A DNA stretch of 64,000 nt from JANSWY01 sp965228955. Lineage in GTDB: Bacteria > Bacteroidota > Bacteroidia > Cytophagales > Cyclobacteriaceae. The notes beneath the pieces were generated by a model. That model saw nothing but the letters and a program-made list of their open reading frames with translations. It searched no databases and was not told the origin of the DNA. Shown here one piece after another: positions 45,379 to 52,917 of the stretch (the stretch's first letter is position 1; every line of letters starts with the position of its first letter). Position numbers and translations under genes: made by a program. Where the stretch lies: assembly GCA_965228955.1 (NCBI GenBank), contig OZ245848.1, forward strand, positions 930,001 to 994,000, read 5' to 3'.

Positions 45379-46251
45379 TTAATAAGAATAAGGATCAAAA
45401 TAATTCTCAGCATAATCCCAATATCGCATCCTATGCAGATTCAATAATTCATTTAATTCTGATTTCAGATATTCTGGTGCCTTCAGAATCGCCATCTTAA
45501 AACAATATGTAGCAGCTGACCAATCTTTTGCTCTTTCATTCTCAATAGCCTCTTTCAGAAATAATAGATAGGACGCATCATCCTCAATAGGGTAGATATC
45601 TTTTCTCAGAGCATACTGAAAGGTCCTTTTCCCGTCAACCTGAATTTTGAAGACCACAACATTGCCCTCCTTCTCAAACCATTTGTCCTTTTCATAAATA
45701 TAAAAATGTGAGGCTGTTGTCTGAAATGAAGTGATTGGATCTTCGAACACATCTTCCACAGAAATATTAAAGGTGTCAGGTTGATGGCCTTCTACTGTTT
45801 TCCAATCAAAAAGAATTGAATCTTGCAAATAAGCACGATCCGTATTGGATGATTTGTTAAAGTTTACCATCTTGAAATCACTGGGTCTTACAACTGCGTG
45901 ACCTGGTGTATCTATAAACCTGGTATTTCTAATGAATGAATCACTAAGGAAGTAATGTGCATATCCCTTCCATGTCTTTTTTCTTGATGTCGAGGGTTCA
46001 ACAATATAGTTATCAGATATCTCAAATATTCTACCATCAGTTCCAATAGCAATTAGATGTCCATTCTTTTTGATTTTAATCAATGAATGAACCTTCAGGA
46101 AATTGCCAGGATGAATAGGGCCATCATTCGTTTTGGTTTTTCCTTTTATAATTAATGCTTGAAGAGGGAAGGAATCTAATGAAACGCTTTGCTGTGCGAA
46201 CAGACAATGATTGAAAAAGGAAAGAATTAGTAACGATTTTAACAGTTTCAT
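45379..46251 (-). CDS. Secreted FecR-like protein (paralogue 1)
   Basis: 290 residues. Signal peptide (about 1-19). FecR-like segment (IHPGNFLKVHSLIKIKKNGHLIAIGTDGRIFEI), beta-rich middle with FNISVEDVFEDPITSFQTTASHF, and a helical C-terminus (EAIENERAKDWSAATYCFKM, TPR-like). It shares layout and weak sequence likeness with the next gene. No extracytoplasmic sigma factor gene is nearby. Confidence 0.7.
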   Translation of the reverse strand: MKLLKSLLILSFFNHCLFAQQSVSLDSFPLQALIIKGKTKTNDGPIHPGNFLKVHSLIKIKKNGHLIAIGTDGRIFEISDNYIVEPSTSRKKTWKGYAHYFLSDSFIRNTRFIDTPGHAVVRPSDFKMVNFNKSSNTDRAYLQDSILFDWKTVEGHQPDTFNISVEDVFEDPITSFQTTASHFYIYEKDKWFEKEGNVVVFKIQVDGKRTFQYALRKDIYPIEDDASYLLFLKEAIENERAKDWSAATYCFKMAILKAPEYLKSELNELLNLHRMRYWDYAENYFDPYSY

Positions 46252-46262
46252 TGCAGATAGAA

Positions 46263-46292
46263 GATAATAAAAAAAGCCCGCATTTGCGGGCT
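46263..46292 (-). terminator. Terminator after iscA-like gene
   Basis: AGCCCGC-ATTT-GCGGGCT stem (46275-46292) with a T run on the minus strand (the A run at 46269-46275). Confidence 0.85.
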
Positions 46293-46317
46293 CTCAATAC
46301 TTTTAGATTCTTTCTGT

Positions 46318-46644
46318 TTAGATAGAAAAACTCTCACCACATCCGCAAGTTCGAGATGCATTTGGATTGATAAACTGGAATCCTTTGCCGTTTAATCCAT
46401 CAGTGAAATCAAGAGTAGTACCTAGTAAGTATAGAAGGCTTTTCTTGTCAACTATTACTTTTACTCCTTTGTCTTCAAATACGTCATCTGAGTCACTGAT
46501 TTTATCATCAAACTCCAAATCGTACATCAAACCTGAGCATCCACCACCTTTTACAGCAACTCTAACGTTGTGTTCCGGGCTATGACCTTCCTCGGTTCTT
46601 AATTCGAATAATCTATCTTTTGCTTTATCTGTTACGTTAATCAT
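46318..46644 (-). CDS. Iron-sulfur cluster assembly protein, IscA/ErpA type
   Basis: 108 residues. HesB fold with the three conserved cysteines: one in KGGGCSGLMYDLEF and two in the C-terminal TCGCGESFSI. A-type carrier delivering [4Fe-4S] or [2Fe-2S] clusters, cytoplasmic. It follows a conserved hypothetical gene by 7 bases. IscA, SufA and ErpA subtypes cannot be told apart here. Confidence 0.93.
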   Translation of the reverse strand: MINVTDKAKDRLFELRTEEGHSPEHNVRVAVKGGGCSGLMYDLEFDDKISDSDDVFEDKGVKVIVDKKSLLYLLGTTLDFTDGLNGKGFQFINPNASRTCGCGESFSI

Positions 46645-46651
46645 GGTCCTT

Positions 46652-47059
46652 TTATGCTATAGGATTTAATACAACACTAAAAACTGTAATTCCGTTCACG
46701 TCTCTACCATAGTAAAGCTTGTCCAGAGCGTCATACATATTTTTAGCTCTGAAATAAGAAGTTTGTAATTCCTTCATGCCCTTAACCATCCATTGAATAG
46801 TGAAAGAACCTTCCTTATCCTGGTGATTCTTCACATAGTCCAACAGCTTATTAAGTGCATCACTCTTATCAAACCCCATCACAGATTGGAATAGGAAAGA
46901 CTGATTGTGTCTTGGGTTGATCGTAATCAGGTCCAGTTTAGTCTTGTTATCAAGAGTTGAGAACTCGAATACGACTTCCTCTTCGCGCATTCCCAGAAAC
47001 TTTTTGATTTCATTCTGGATTCTTGCGGCCTCTACATGTACATCAGTTCGTAATTCCAT
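46652..47059 (-). CDS. Conserved hypothetical protein upstream of IscA
   Basis: 135 residues, no signal or membrane span, mixed alpha/beta. Not recognised. It starts MELRTDVHVEAARIQNEIKK and contains YFRAKNMYDALDKLYYGRD. Transcribed with the IscA gene (7-base gap). A function in iron-sulfur metabolism is possible only by neighbourhood. Confidence 0.75.
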   Translation of the reverse strand: MELRTDVHVEAARIQNEIKKFLGMREEEVVFEFSTLDNKTKLDLITINPRHNQSFLFQSVMGFDKSDALNKLLDYVKNHQDKEGSFTIQWMVKGMKELQTSYFRAKNMYDALDKLYYGRDVNGITVFSVVLNPIA

Positions 47060-47078
47060 ACTTAAGGGTTTAAAAAGT

Positions 47079-47086
47079 CAAAGTTA
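47079..47086 (-). promoter_or_regulatory. -7 promoter element for the hypothetical-IscA operon
   Basis: TAACTTTG on the minus strand, an exact TAnnTTTG match, 19 bases before the start codon. The -33 box is not clear. Confidence 0.5.
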
Positions 47087-47222
47087 TACCCAAACTTCAA
47101 TATATCATCTAAAGAAATGCAAATCAAGCAAATCTTAACATTCAACTAGGGAACCTTTCGCCTTACCGAAAAGTTTCCTCATTTTTGCGAAATTAAAGAA
47201 TTGTAAAGAATAATTCTAAATT

Positions 47223-47627
47223 ATGCTGAAAGTTGAACACATAGGAATTGCAGTAAAAGACCTTGAAAACAGCAATATGTTGTTTCAAAGACTTTTTGGA
47301 AAAGAACATTACAAAATTGAGGAAGTAGCCAGCGAAGCTGTTAACACCTCATTTTTTCAAATGGGAGAAACCAAAATTGAATTATTGCAGGCCGAAAGTG
47401 AGGATAGTGCAATCGCAAAATTCATTGCAAAAAGAGGAGAAGGAATTCACCACATTGCTTTCGAAGTGGCAGACATCCATGCCGAGATGGAAAGGCTAAG
47501 AAATGAAGGCTTTACTCTATTGAATGAGCAACCAAAAAAAGGTGCAGATAATAAACTGATTTGCTTTGTGCATCCTAAGACTGCAAATGGACTTTTGGTA
47601 GAGTTGTGTCAGGAGATTAAGGATTAA
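47223..47627 (+). CDS. mce: Methylmalonyl-CoA epimerase
   Basis: 134 residues. VOC (glyoxalase/bleomycin-resistance) fold. Metal-site residues: His in VEHIGIAVKDLE, Gln/Glu in KIELLQ, His in GIHHIAFEVADI and Glu in GLLVELCQ. It interconverts (R)- and (S)-methylmalonyl-CoA between propionyl-CoA carboxylase and mutase. Monocistronic, with a repeat element following directly. Confidence 0.93.
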   Translation: MLKVEHIGIAVKDLENSNMLFQRLFGKEHYKIEEVASEAVNTSFFQMGETKIELLQAESEDSAIAKFIAKRGEGIHHIAFEVADIHAEMERLRNEGFTLLNEQPKKGADNKLICFVHPKTANGLLVELCQEIKD

Positions 47628-47640
47628 ATAAAAAACAGTA

Positions 47641-47773
47641 ACGTCATTCCGGAATTTCTGAAATGAGATGGGAGAAATATCCGGAATCCCGAATTATGAG
47701 GCACTCACGATTTGTATGAGTGCAAATATCCATGGGATTCCTGATCTACGCTTCGCTTCGTCAGGAATGACGG
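47641..47773 (-). repeat. Full copy of CGTCATTCC MITE-like element (inverted)
   Basis: About 130 bases; ends CGTCATTCC and GGAATGACG form perfect terminal inverted repeats. Two hairpins, ATTCCGGA..TCCGGAAT and ATTCCTGA..TCAGGAAT, flank a 35-base spacer. Its reverse complement matches 51427-51549 along most of the length. Located between mce and thiL. Confidence 0.85.
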
Positions 47774-47795
47774 GTCGCGATTTTTAGGATCACAG

Positions 47796-47830
47796 AATTT
47801 AGGATTTAGAAATTAAGATTTAGGATTTAG
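47796..47830. repeat. 7-base array (GATTTAG)
   Basis: Five 7-base words: AATTTAG, GATTTAG, AAATTAA, GATTTAG, GATTTAG; ends 8 bases before the thiL start codon. Confidence 0.75.
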
Positions 47831-47838
47831 ATAAAATT

Positions 47839-48870
47839 ATGTCTGAGGATAAAAGAAAAGAAATAGCGGATTTAGGAGAGTTTGGATTGATTAAGCATTT
47901 GTCGGAGAAGTTTGAGAATGTTCAGGAATCAACTGTGAAGGGCATTGGTGATGATGCAGCGGTTATTGACAGAGGTGACTATTATGAAATTATCTCAACT
48001 GATATGCTGTTGGAAGGAGTTCACTTTGATCTTTCTTATGCCCCATTGCCTCATCTGGGATTTAAAGCCATTGCTGTGAATGTATCTGACATTGCTGCGA
48101 TGAACGGAATTCCTAAACAAGTAACAGTGAATATTGGAATAAGTAATCGATTCTCTTTGCAAGCAATTGATGCATTGTACCAGGGAATAAAATATGCTTG
48201 TGATGGGTATAAAGTTGATTTAGTTGGAGGTGACACAACAAGTTCATCTTCTGGTCTTGTGATTTCTGTGACTGTAGTTGGAGAAGTAGCAAAAGATAAG
48301 ATTGCATACAGAAGTGGTGCAAAAGAGAGCGAGATACTTTGTGTGACTGGAGATTTGGGTGCTGCATATGTAGGATTACAAGTTCTTGAAAGAGAAAAGC
48401 AGGTATTCCTGGCAAACCCTGATATGCAACCTCAGCTTGAACAGTATGATTATTTAGTAAGAAGACAGTTGAGATCTGAAGCCAGAACTGATATTATTCA
48501 TGAGATCAGAGACCTTGGAGTAGTTCCAACTTCGATGATTGATATATCAGATGGTTTGGCGTCAGATTTATTTCATCTTTGTGAGCAGTCGGGACTGGGT
48601 GCTGCTATTTATGAAGACAAACTTCCAATTGATAAGAGTACATATGATACCGCAGTGGAATTCAATTTGGATCCAATCACTTGTGTGTTGAATGGGGGAG
48701 AGGATTATGAATTACTGTTCACCTTGAAGCAAGATGATTTTGAAAAAGTAAAGAAGCATCCTGATATCGCTACTATTGGTTATATGCACAAGGCTGAAAA
48801 AGGAAAGGTTTTTGTAACCAAGAATGAAAACGTGGTTGAATTACAGGCACAGGGTTGGAAACATTTCTAA
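47839..48870 (+). CDS. thiL: Thiamine-monophosphate kinase
   Basis: 343 residues. Phosphorylates thiamine phosphate to thiamine pyrophosphate using ATP. AIR-synthase-like fold. Signature segments: GIGDDAAVIDRG, STDMLLEGVHFDL, NVSDIAAMNG, DLVGGDTTSSSSGL, GDLGAAYVGL and SDGLASDLFHLC. The 5' leader consists of the GATTTAG array. Convergent with the BlaR1-type gene across a terminator. Confidence 0.95.
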   Translation: MSEDKRKEIADLGEFGLIKHLSEKFENVQESTVKGIGDDAAVIDRGDYYEIISTDMLLEGVHFDLSYAPLPHLGFKAIAVNVSDIAAMNGIPKQVTVNIGISNRFSLQAIDALYQGIKYACDGYKVDLVGGDTTSSSSGLVISVTVVGEVAKDKIAYRSGAKESEILCVTGDLGAAYVGLQVLEREKQVFLANPDMQPQLEQYDYLVRRQLRSEARTDIIHEIRDLGVVPTSMIDISDGLASDLFHLCEQSGLGAAIYEDKLPIDKSTYDTAVEFNLDPITCVLNGGEDYELLFTLKQDDFEKVKKHPDIATIGYMHKAEKGKVFVTKNENVVELQAQGWKHF

Positions 48871-48881
48871 AGAGCAAGAAT

Positions 48882-48912
48882 CAAGCTCAGCTAAACCGTT
48901 ACGCTGAGCTTG
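48882..48912. terminator. Two-way terminator between thiL and the M56 peptidase gene
   Basis: Perfect 10-bp stem CAAGCTCAGC / GCTGAGCTTG (48882-48891, 48903-48912) with an 11-base loop between convergent genes. Confidence 0.7.
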
Positions 48913-48935
48913 AAAGATAATTGAGATTTAAGTTC

Positions 48936-50258
48936 TTAAGACAGTTTAAATGCTATTGGTACTACCATCTTAACCTTCACATTTAGTCCGTCTTTTTTGC
49001 CTGGTGCCCACTTAGGCATTGCACCTACAACTCTAAGTGCTTCCTCCTCCAGTAATTTTAGACTTGAAGCATTTTGAATGGTTAATTGCTCTGAATTTTC
49101 ATCATTGCCAACCACAACCATTTCATCCAGTAGCCCCTGAGTAATGGTAGACTTAATGACAGCTACATCGACTACAGAACCATCATTTCCAATAACAAAT
49201 TCTACAAACACTTTTCCTTCAATGCCTTTTTCTCGGGCAGATTTAGGGTACTTGATTTCCTGTCCAAGGAAACCGTAAAGTGCCTGGAGACCTCCGTTAT
49301 ATTCAGGTTTCTGGTCAACTTCATTCAATTCATTTACTGATTCTAATACACTATCTGTGGATTCATTCTGATCACAGCTCACAACGGCAAATACCAATGC
49401 GAACGCAAGAACAGGTACAAAATATTTAACCGGATTCATCTTACGATTTTTCATTTTCATCATTTCAATTCGTTTAAGAGTTTTAGATTTATTGAATCCA
49501 ATTGGATTATTGATAGGGCTCCCGAAATGGTTACCCAGGCTTAAGCCAACATTTGATAAAGTCTGATTCACCAACAGGTTGATATACCTTGAAGGGCTAG
49601 TCTCTTTCACAACTCCATGATCTGCCTGATACTCGTGCGTTATCTTAATGGCTGAATGGTAAAAGTGAACAACAGGATTGAACCAGAATATTGATCTGCA
49701 AATTTCCAGGATTAGCAAATCAAGGGTATGCAATTGCTTGACATGAATCTGCTCGTGAGCAAGTATATGCTCTCTTTCTTCACTGTTTAAATCTTCTTTG
49801 TTGTCAAGAAATATTGCATTTAAGAAGGTAAATGTGCTCCCGGTCTTCGACGTGTAATACAAGTCGGTACCATTGTAATTGCTTTTTTGAGCACCCTTTT
49901 TAATGTTTTGAATCTTTATGAACTGCCACACAATTCTGGAAAACATCAGTAATGTGACGATTAGATATATTCCCCATAAGACATTCGTCCAGGAGAATCC
50001 AGGAACATTGGTGACAGTTGTCTGTTCTCCTGCGACTACAATTTCTTGAAGCGCAAGTGGAGACTCTATAAATACACCTCCAACCTGAATACTGGTGAAA
50101 CTGATCAAAGGGAATATTGCTGAGAGTAGAACTGAACTCAGTAAGTAAATTCTGACAAACTGATAATTGGTTTCCTTTCTTAAGAGAAAGAAATAGATCA
50201 AATACAGTACTGAAAGTCCAATTGTAAATTCTATCGTATAGTTAAGTATGTTATTCAT
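48936..50258 (-). CDS. BlaR1-type M56 membrane peptidase with TonB C-terminal domain
   Basis: 440 residues. Four N-terminal spans with the M56 zinc motif HEQIH (ILAHEQIHVKQLH) on the cytoplasmic side and the second-site EYQADHGV. A fifth span near 290 is followed by an extracytoplasmic stretch ending in a TonB C-terminal domain (about 320-440; GGLQALYGFLGQEIKYP, GKVFVEFVIGNDG). In such pairs the peptidase senses an envelope signal and destroys the BlaI-type repressor. The TonB domain instead of a beta-lactam-binding domain is common in Bacteroidota. It overlaps the repressor gene by 8 bases. Confidence 0.9.
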   Translation of the reverse strand: MNNILNYTIEFTIGLSVLYLIYFFLLRKETNYQFVRIYLLSSVLLSAIFPLISFTSIQVGGVFIESPLALQEIVVAGEQTTVTNVPGFSWTNVLWGIYLIVTLLMFSRIVWQFIKIQNIKKGAQKSNYNGTDLYYTSKTGSTFTFLNAIFLDNKEDLNSEEREHILAHEQIHVKQLHTLDLLILEICRSIFWFNPVVHFYHSAIKITHEYQADHGVVKETSPSRYINLLVNQTLSNVGLSLGNHFGSPINNPIGFNKSKTLKRIEMMKMKNRKMNPVKYFVPVLAFALVFAVVSCDQNESTDSVLESVNELNEVDQKPEYNGGLQALYGFLGQEIKYPKSAREKGIEGKVFVEFVIGNDGSVVDVAVIKSTITQGLLDEMVVVGNDENSEQLTIQNASSLKLLEEEALRVVGAMPKWAPGKKDGLNVKVKMVVPIAFKLS

Positions 50259-50628
50259 GGTCGTCAGTATTTAAGTCGCTTTTTACTTCATTTAGCAACG
50301 CATCCACCTGCGCCATGTCCATGTTGTTCTCCTTGGCAAAAAAGGAAACCATCTTTTGAAAAGAACCACTAAAATAATCAGTCATCAGGTTCTTCATAAA
50401 GAAGCTTCTGTAGGTGTCTTTCTCAATCAATGGAAAGTATTCATGACTCTTACCATATGCCTTGAATCCCACAAATTCTTTTTTGACCAGGATTCTCACA
50501 ATAGTAGAAACAGTATTATATGCCGGTTTTGGGTCTGGCATCTCTTCAATAATATCATTCACAAAACCCTTCTTCTTTTCCCAGAGGATTTGCATGATCT
50601 GTTGTTCTGCTTTTGTAAGTTCTTTCAT
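50251..50628 (-). CDS. BlaI/MecI-family repressor
   Basis: 125 residues. Winged-helix N-terminus (LTKAEQQIMQILWEKKKGFVNDIIEEM; recognition helix in PAYNTVSTIVRILVKKEFV) and a C-terminal dimerisation half. A protease cut within the dimer arm would free the promoter. Its own promoter carries two ACTA-N6-TAGT dyads, so it is very likely autoregulated together with the M56 partner. Confidence 0.92.
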   Translation of the reverse strand: MKELTKAEQQIMQILWEKKKGFVNDIIEEMPDPKPAYNTVSTIVRILVKKEFVGFKAYGKSHEYFPLIEKDTYRSFFMKNLMTDYFSGSFQKMVSFFAKENNMDMAQVDALLNEVKSDLNTDDHE

Positions 50629-50661
50629 GGTTTAACTAAACGGTTTATTTAAATCTCAGTT

Positions 50662-50692
50662 CAAACATATAACTAATAACTTAGTTTTCAAA
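50662..50692 (-). promoter_or_regulatory. Promoter of the BlaI/BlaR1-type operon
   Basis: On the minus strand TTTG (50692-50689), 19 bases, then TATGTTTG (50669-50662): an exact TTTG-N19-TAnnTTTG match. Start codon 34 bases downstream. Confidence 0.85.
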
Positions 50693-50705
50693 CTAATTGT
50701 TTAGT
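50672..50705. promoter_or_regulatory. Two BlaI-type operators
   Basis: ACTAATAACTTAGT (50672-50685) and ACTAATTGTTTAGT (50692-50705), both ACTA-N6-TAGT, the spacing of classical BlaI/MecI operators. Centres are 20 bases apart. The first sits inside the -33/-7 spacer and the second overlaps the -33 box. Confidence 0.75.
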
Positions 50706-50751
50706 TTATAGAATATTTTTTTCGAAAATGTGGATTGTTTGGACTCTGACT

Positions 50752-50782
50752 TTTGATGGTAAACATCTAAAAATTAGCTTTG
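50752..50782 (+). promoter_or_regulatory. Promoter of the DUF3109 gene, possibly leaderless
   Basis: TTTG (50752-50755), 19 bases, TAGCTTTG (50775-50782): exact consensus. ATG begins at 50787, so the transcript would start at or within a base or two of the start codon. Confidence 0.8.
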
Positions 50783-50786
50783 TACT

Positions 50787-51350
50787 ATGATTATTTTAGA
50801 TAATGCGGTTTTGTCGGACGACATCAAAGAAAATTTCTTTGTATGTAATTTGGAGAAGTGTAAAGGTGCATGTTGTGTAGAGGGAGACCTTGGTGCACCA
50901 TTGGAAAAGGATGAGTTATCCGAGATTGATGATAATCTGGAAGCTATCAAGCCATACTTGTCTGAGGAAGGATTGAAAGCAATAGATGAGCAAGGACCGT
51001 ATGTTCTGGATGAAGAAGGTGATTATTCTACCACTACAATTGACAATAAGGAATGTGCTTTCGCAATTTATGATGAGAACAAAATCTTAAAATGTGGAAT
51101 CGAGCAAGCATATCTGGACGGCAAGATCAAATGGAAAAAACCAATCTCTTGTCATTTATACCCAATCAGAATCACAAAGTACGACCATTACGATGCGCTG
51201 AATTACGATAGATGGGATATCTGTTCCCCGGCCTGTGATTTTGGCGCAGAACTGAAAGTGCCAATCTATAAGTTTCTAAAAGACGCTTTAATCAGGAAGT
51301 ATGGTGAGAAATGGTATGCTGAGTTGGTTGAGGAGATAGAGGGGGAATAG
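50787..51350 (+). CDS. DUF3109 cysteine-rich protein
   Basis: 187 residues, cytoplasmic. The cysteines are arranged as CNLEKCKGACC near the N-terminus, then CAF, CGIEQAY, CHLYPIR and CSPACDFG: the layout of DUF3109, distantly related to the YkgJ zinc/iron-chelating domain. Probable metal-binding protein; role unknown. Divergent from the BlaI operon. Confidence 0.88.
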   Translation: MIILDNAVLSDDIKENFFVCNLEKCKGACCVEGDLGAPLEKDELSEIDDNLEAIKPYLSEEGLKAIDEQGPYVLDEEGDYSTTTIDNKECAFAIYDENKILKCGIEQAYLDGKIKWKKPISCHLYPIRITKYDHYDALNYDRWDICSPACDFGAELKVPIYKFLKDALIRKYGEKWYAELVEEIEGE

Positions 51351-51426
51351 AGTTGGAAGACGGAAGACCGGAGACCGAAGTTTGAAATAAACTCTAAATC
51401 TTAATATCTAAATCCTAAAAGCGATA

Positions 51427-51549
51427 CGTCATTCCTGACGAAGTGGAGCGGAGATCAGGAATCCCGTGAAGTTTTGCACTCATGTAAATCGTAACTACCT
51501 CACAATTCGGGGTTCGGATATTTCTTCCATTTCATTTCAGATATTCCAT
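51427..51549 (+). repeat. Near-full copy of CGTCATTCC MITE-like element
   Basis: Starts CGTCATTCCTGACGAAGTG, passes GCACTCATGTAAATCGT and CAATTCGGGGTTCGG, and loses the right terminal repeat near GATATTCC. The counterpart of 47641-47773 in opposite orientation. Confidence 0.8.
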
Positions 51550-51612
51550 TTATCAGGTCCTAAATCTTAATTCGTTAATTAGTAAAGCAGCGTTTACACC
51601 TCACCCCAGCCC

Positions 51613-51632
51613 TCTCCTGAAGGAGAGGGAGT
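51613..51632. repeat. Perfect palindrome in a CCCTCTCC-type intergenic repeat
   Basis: CCCTCTCCT/GAAGGAGAGGG-like hairpin within CTCACCCCAGCCCTCTCC; a type of repeat widespread in bacterial intergenic DNA. Confidence 0.6.
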
Positions 51633-51751
51633 TAGGTTTATGAATTCAATTTGGAATCGCAGTTCGGAATGACGCACTATTAGTTTTATGAACCATACAA
51701 AACTCGTAAGGTTCTCTGCAAGAGAACAACCCCGAAACCCGCAACGCGTTC

Positions 51752-51817
51752 CAGACAACAGACAACAGACAACAGACAACAGACAACAGACAACAGACAA
51801 CAGACAACAGACAACAG
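51752..51817. repeat. Nine-unit CAGACAA heptamer array
   Basis: Nine identical CAGACAA units plus CAG, 7 bases from the stop of the AraC-family gene. The perfect identity suggests recent expansion. Confidence 0.95.
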
Positions 51818-51823
51818 TAACTG

Positions 51824-52816
51824 TCAACTAACAGCCACAGCCCTCTTCTTAAACTCCTTAGGACTCATAGAAGTCTCCTTCTTAAAAGCCGCATAAAACG
51901 CAGAAGGAGTATTAAACCCAACTTCATAAGCCAATCCTTCAATTTTTAACAGCTTGTCCTCTCCCGAAATCAATTTTTCTTTTACAGCTTCGACTCTGTA
52001 ATAATTGATCAATTCAGGGAATGTCTTGCCGTAATGTTGATTGATGGCTTTGGAGACCAGATAAGATGGAGAACCCAGATGTTCTGAGAATGAAGAAAGT
52101 GTAATTGCAGATTTTGTGTAGAGTTTTTCTTTTTCCAAAGCAAGTTTCAATTCTTCTTTTGGAAGAACAGGGATGGTTTTAACCGTGGTTCTTGGGAATA
52201 ATACCGGGTTCTTTAGTACATAAAAGAATTGGACATAAATTATCAATGAAGCACCAGCTGCACCGTAAGCGTATCCTATAATTCCATCGGAAACAAGCTG
52301 ATACATCAGGCAGGCCCAAATAATACTTGTGGAAATGATGATTACATTATTCCATTTTGCCAATACAGGAAATTCTGATTTTGATTTGATGTGTTTGAAA
52401 GAAATTCCGATTAAATAAATAGCTAATAAAATAGTGCCCCAGAAATATAATGGGTATTTAGTTTCTTCTCTCATCCATATCATAAAGAACCCAGAAACTG
52501 GTACCAGAAAGTGAAGTGCATGTTGCCATTTTAGTTTCGGGTTTTCGCGATAGCTGTTTGTGATGTAGAGTAGCAGTGCCGGACCAATTGACGCCAATCC
52601 CAGAAAACCTAATGCAACTCCGATAGCATCCATTCCATCCATTAAATAATAGAAAATGGATTTTCCGATTCTTAAAGTCACAGCTAAGTATAATATCCCT
52701 AACAAACTATTTCTGACTCTATCTTCAGTTCTGATAAACAGAAAATAGCTAGCCAGAAAAATACTTACAGTTACTGCTATTCCAGAAAATGCTCCAAGTA
52801 GTATAAGAGTGTTCAT
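51824..52816 (-). CDS. AraC-family regulator with seven-span membrane sensor
   Basis: 330 residues. Seven predicted spans in the first 210 residues (HTH_18 proteins with a 7TM N-terminus are common in Bacteroidota), then an AraC DNA-binding domain (about 235-328) with two helix-turn-helix units: LGSPSYLVSKAINQHYGKTF and YEVGFNTPSAFYAAFKKETS, ending SPKEFKKR. It would respond to a membrane-soluble or periplasmic signal. Divergent from the DUF2911 gene, a possible target. Confidence 0.88.
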   Translation of the reverse strand: MNTLILLGAFSGIAVTVSIFLASYFLFIRTEDRVRNSLLGILYLAVTLRIGKSIFYYLMDGMDAIGVALGFLGLASIGPALLLYITNSYRENPKLKWQHALHFLVPVSGFFMIWMREETKYPLYFWGTILLAIYLIGISFKHIKSKSEFPVLAKWNNVIIISTSIIWACLMYQLVSDGIIGYAYGAAGASLIIYVQFFYVLKNPVLFPRTTVKTIPVLPKEELKLALEKEKLYTKSAITLSSFSEHLGSPSYLVSKAINQHYGKTFPELINYYRVEAVKEKLISGEDKLLKIEGLAYEVGFNTPSAFYAAFKKETSMSPKEFKKRAVAVS

Positions 52817-52917
52817 ATGGTAAAATTCTACAATTTAAGTTCTCCAGATTCCTCAAATCAGGAAGTTTAGAGCTTTATGAAGTCCTAAACTTGTACCGGT
52901 AAAAAATTCAACGTAAA

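Larger units (their letters stand above)
51351..51823. other. Intergenic repeat block before the AraC regulator gene
   Basis: No gene seen. Contents in order: GGAAGAC array (51356-51381), CTAAATC array (51395-51422), full CGTCATTCC element (51427-51549), a CCCTCTCCTGAAGGAGAGGG palindrome (51613-51632) and nine perfect CAGACAA units (51752-51817). Confidence 0.85.

Noticed and set aside
51594..51827. Minus-strand frame reading VVCCLLS repeats
   Set aside because: It is the CAGACAA heptamer array read in one frame; the rest covers palindromic repeats.
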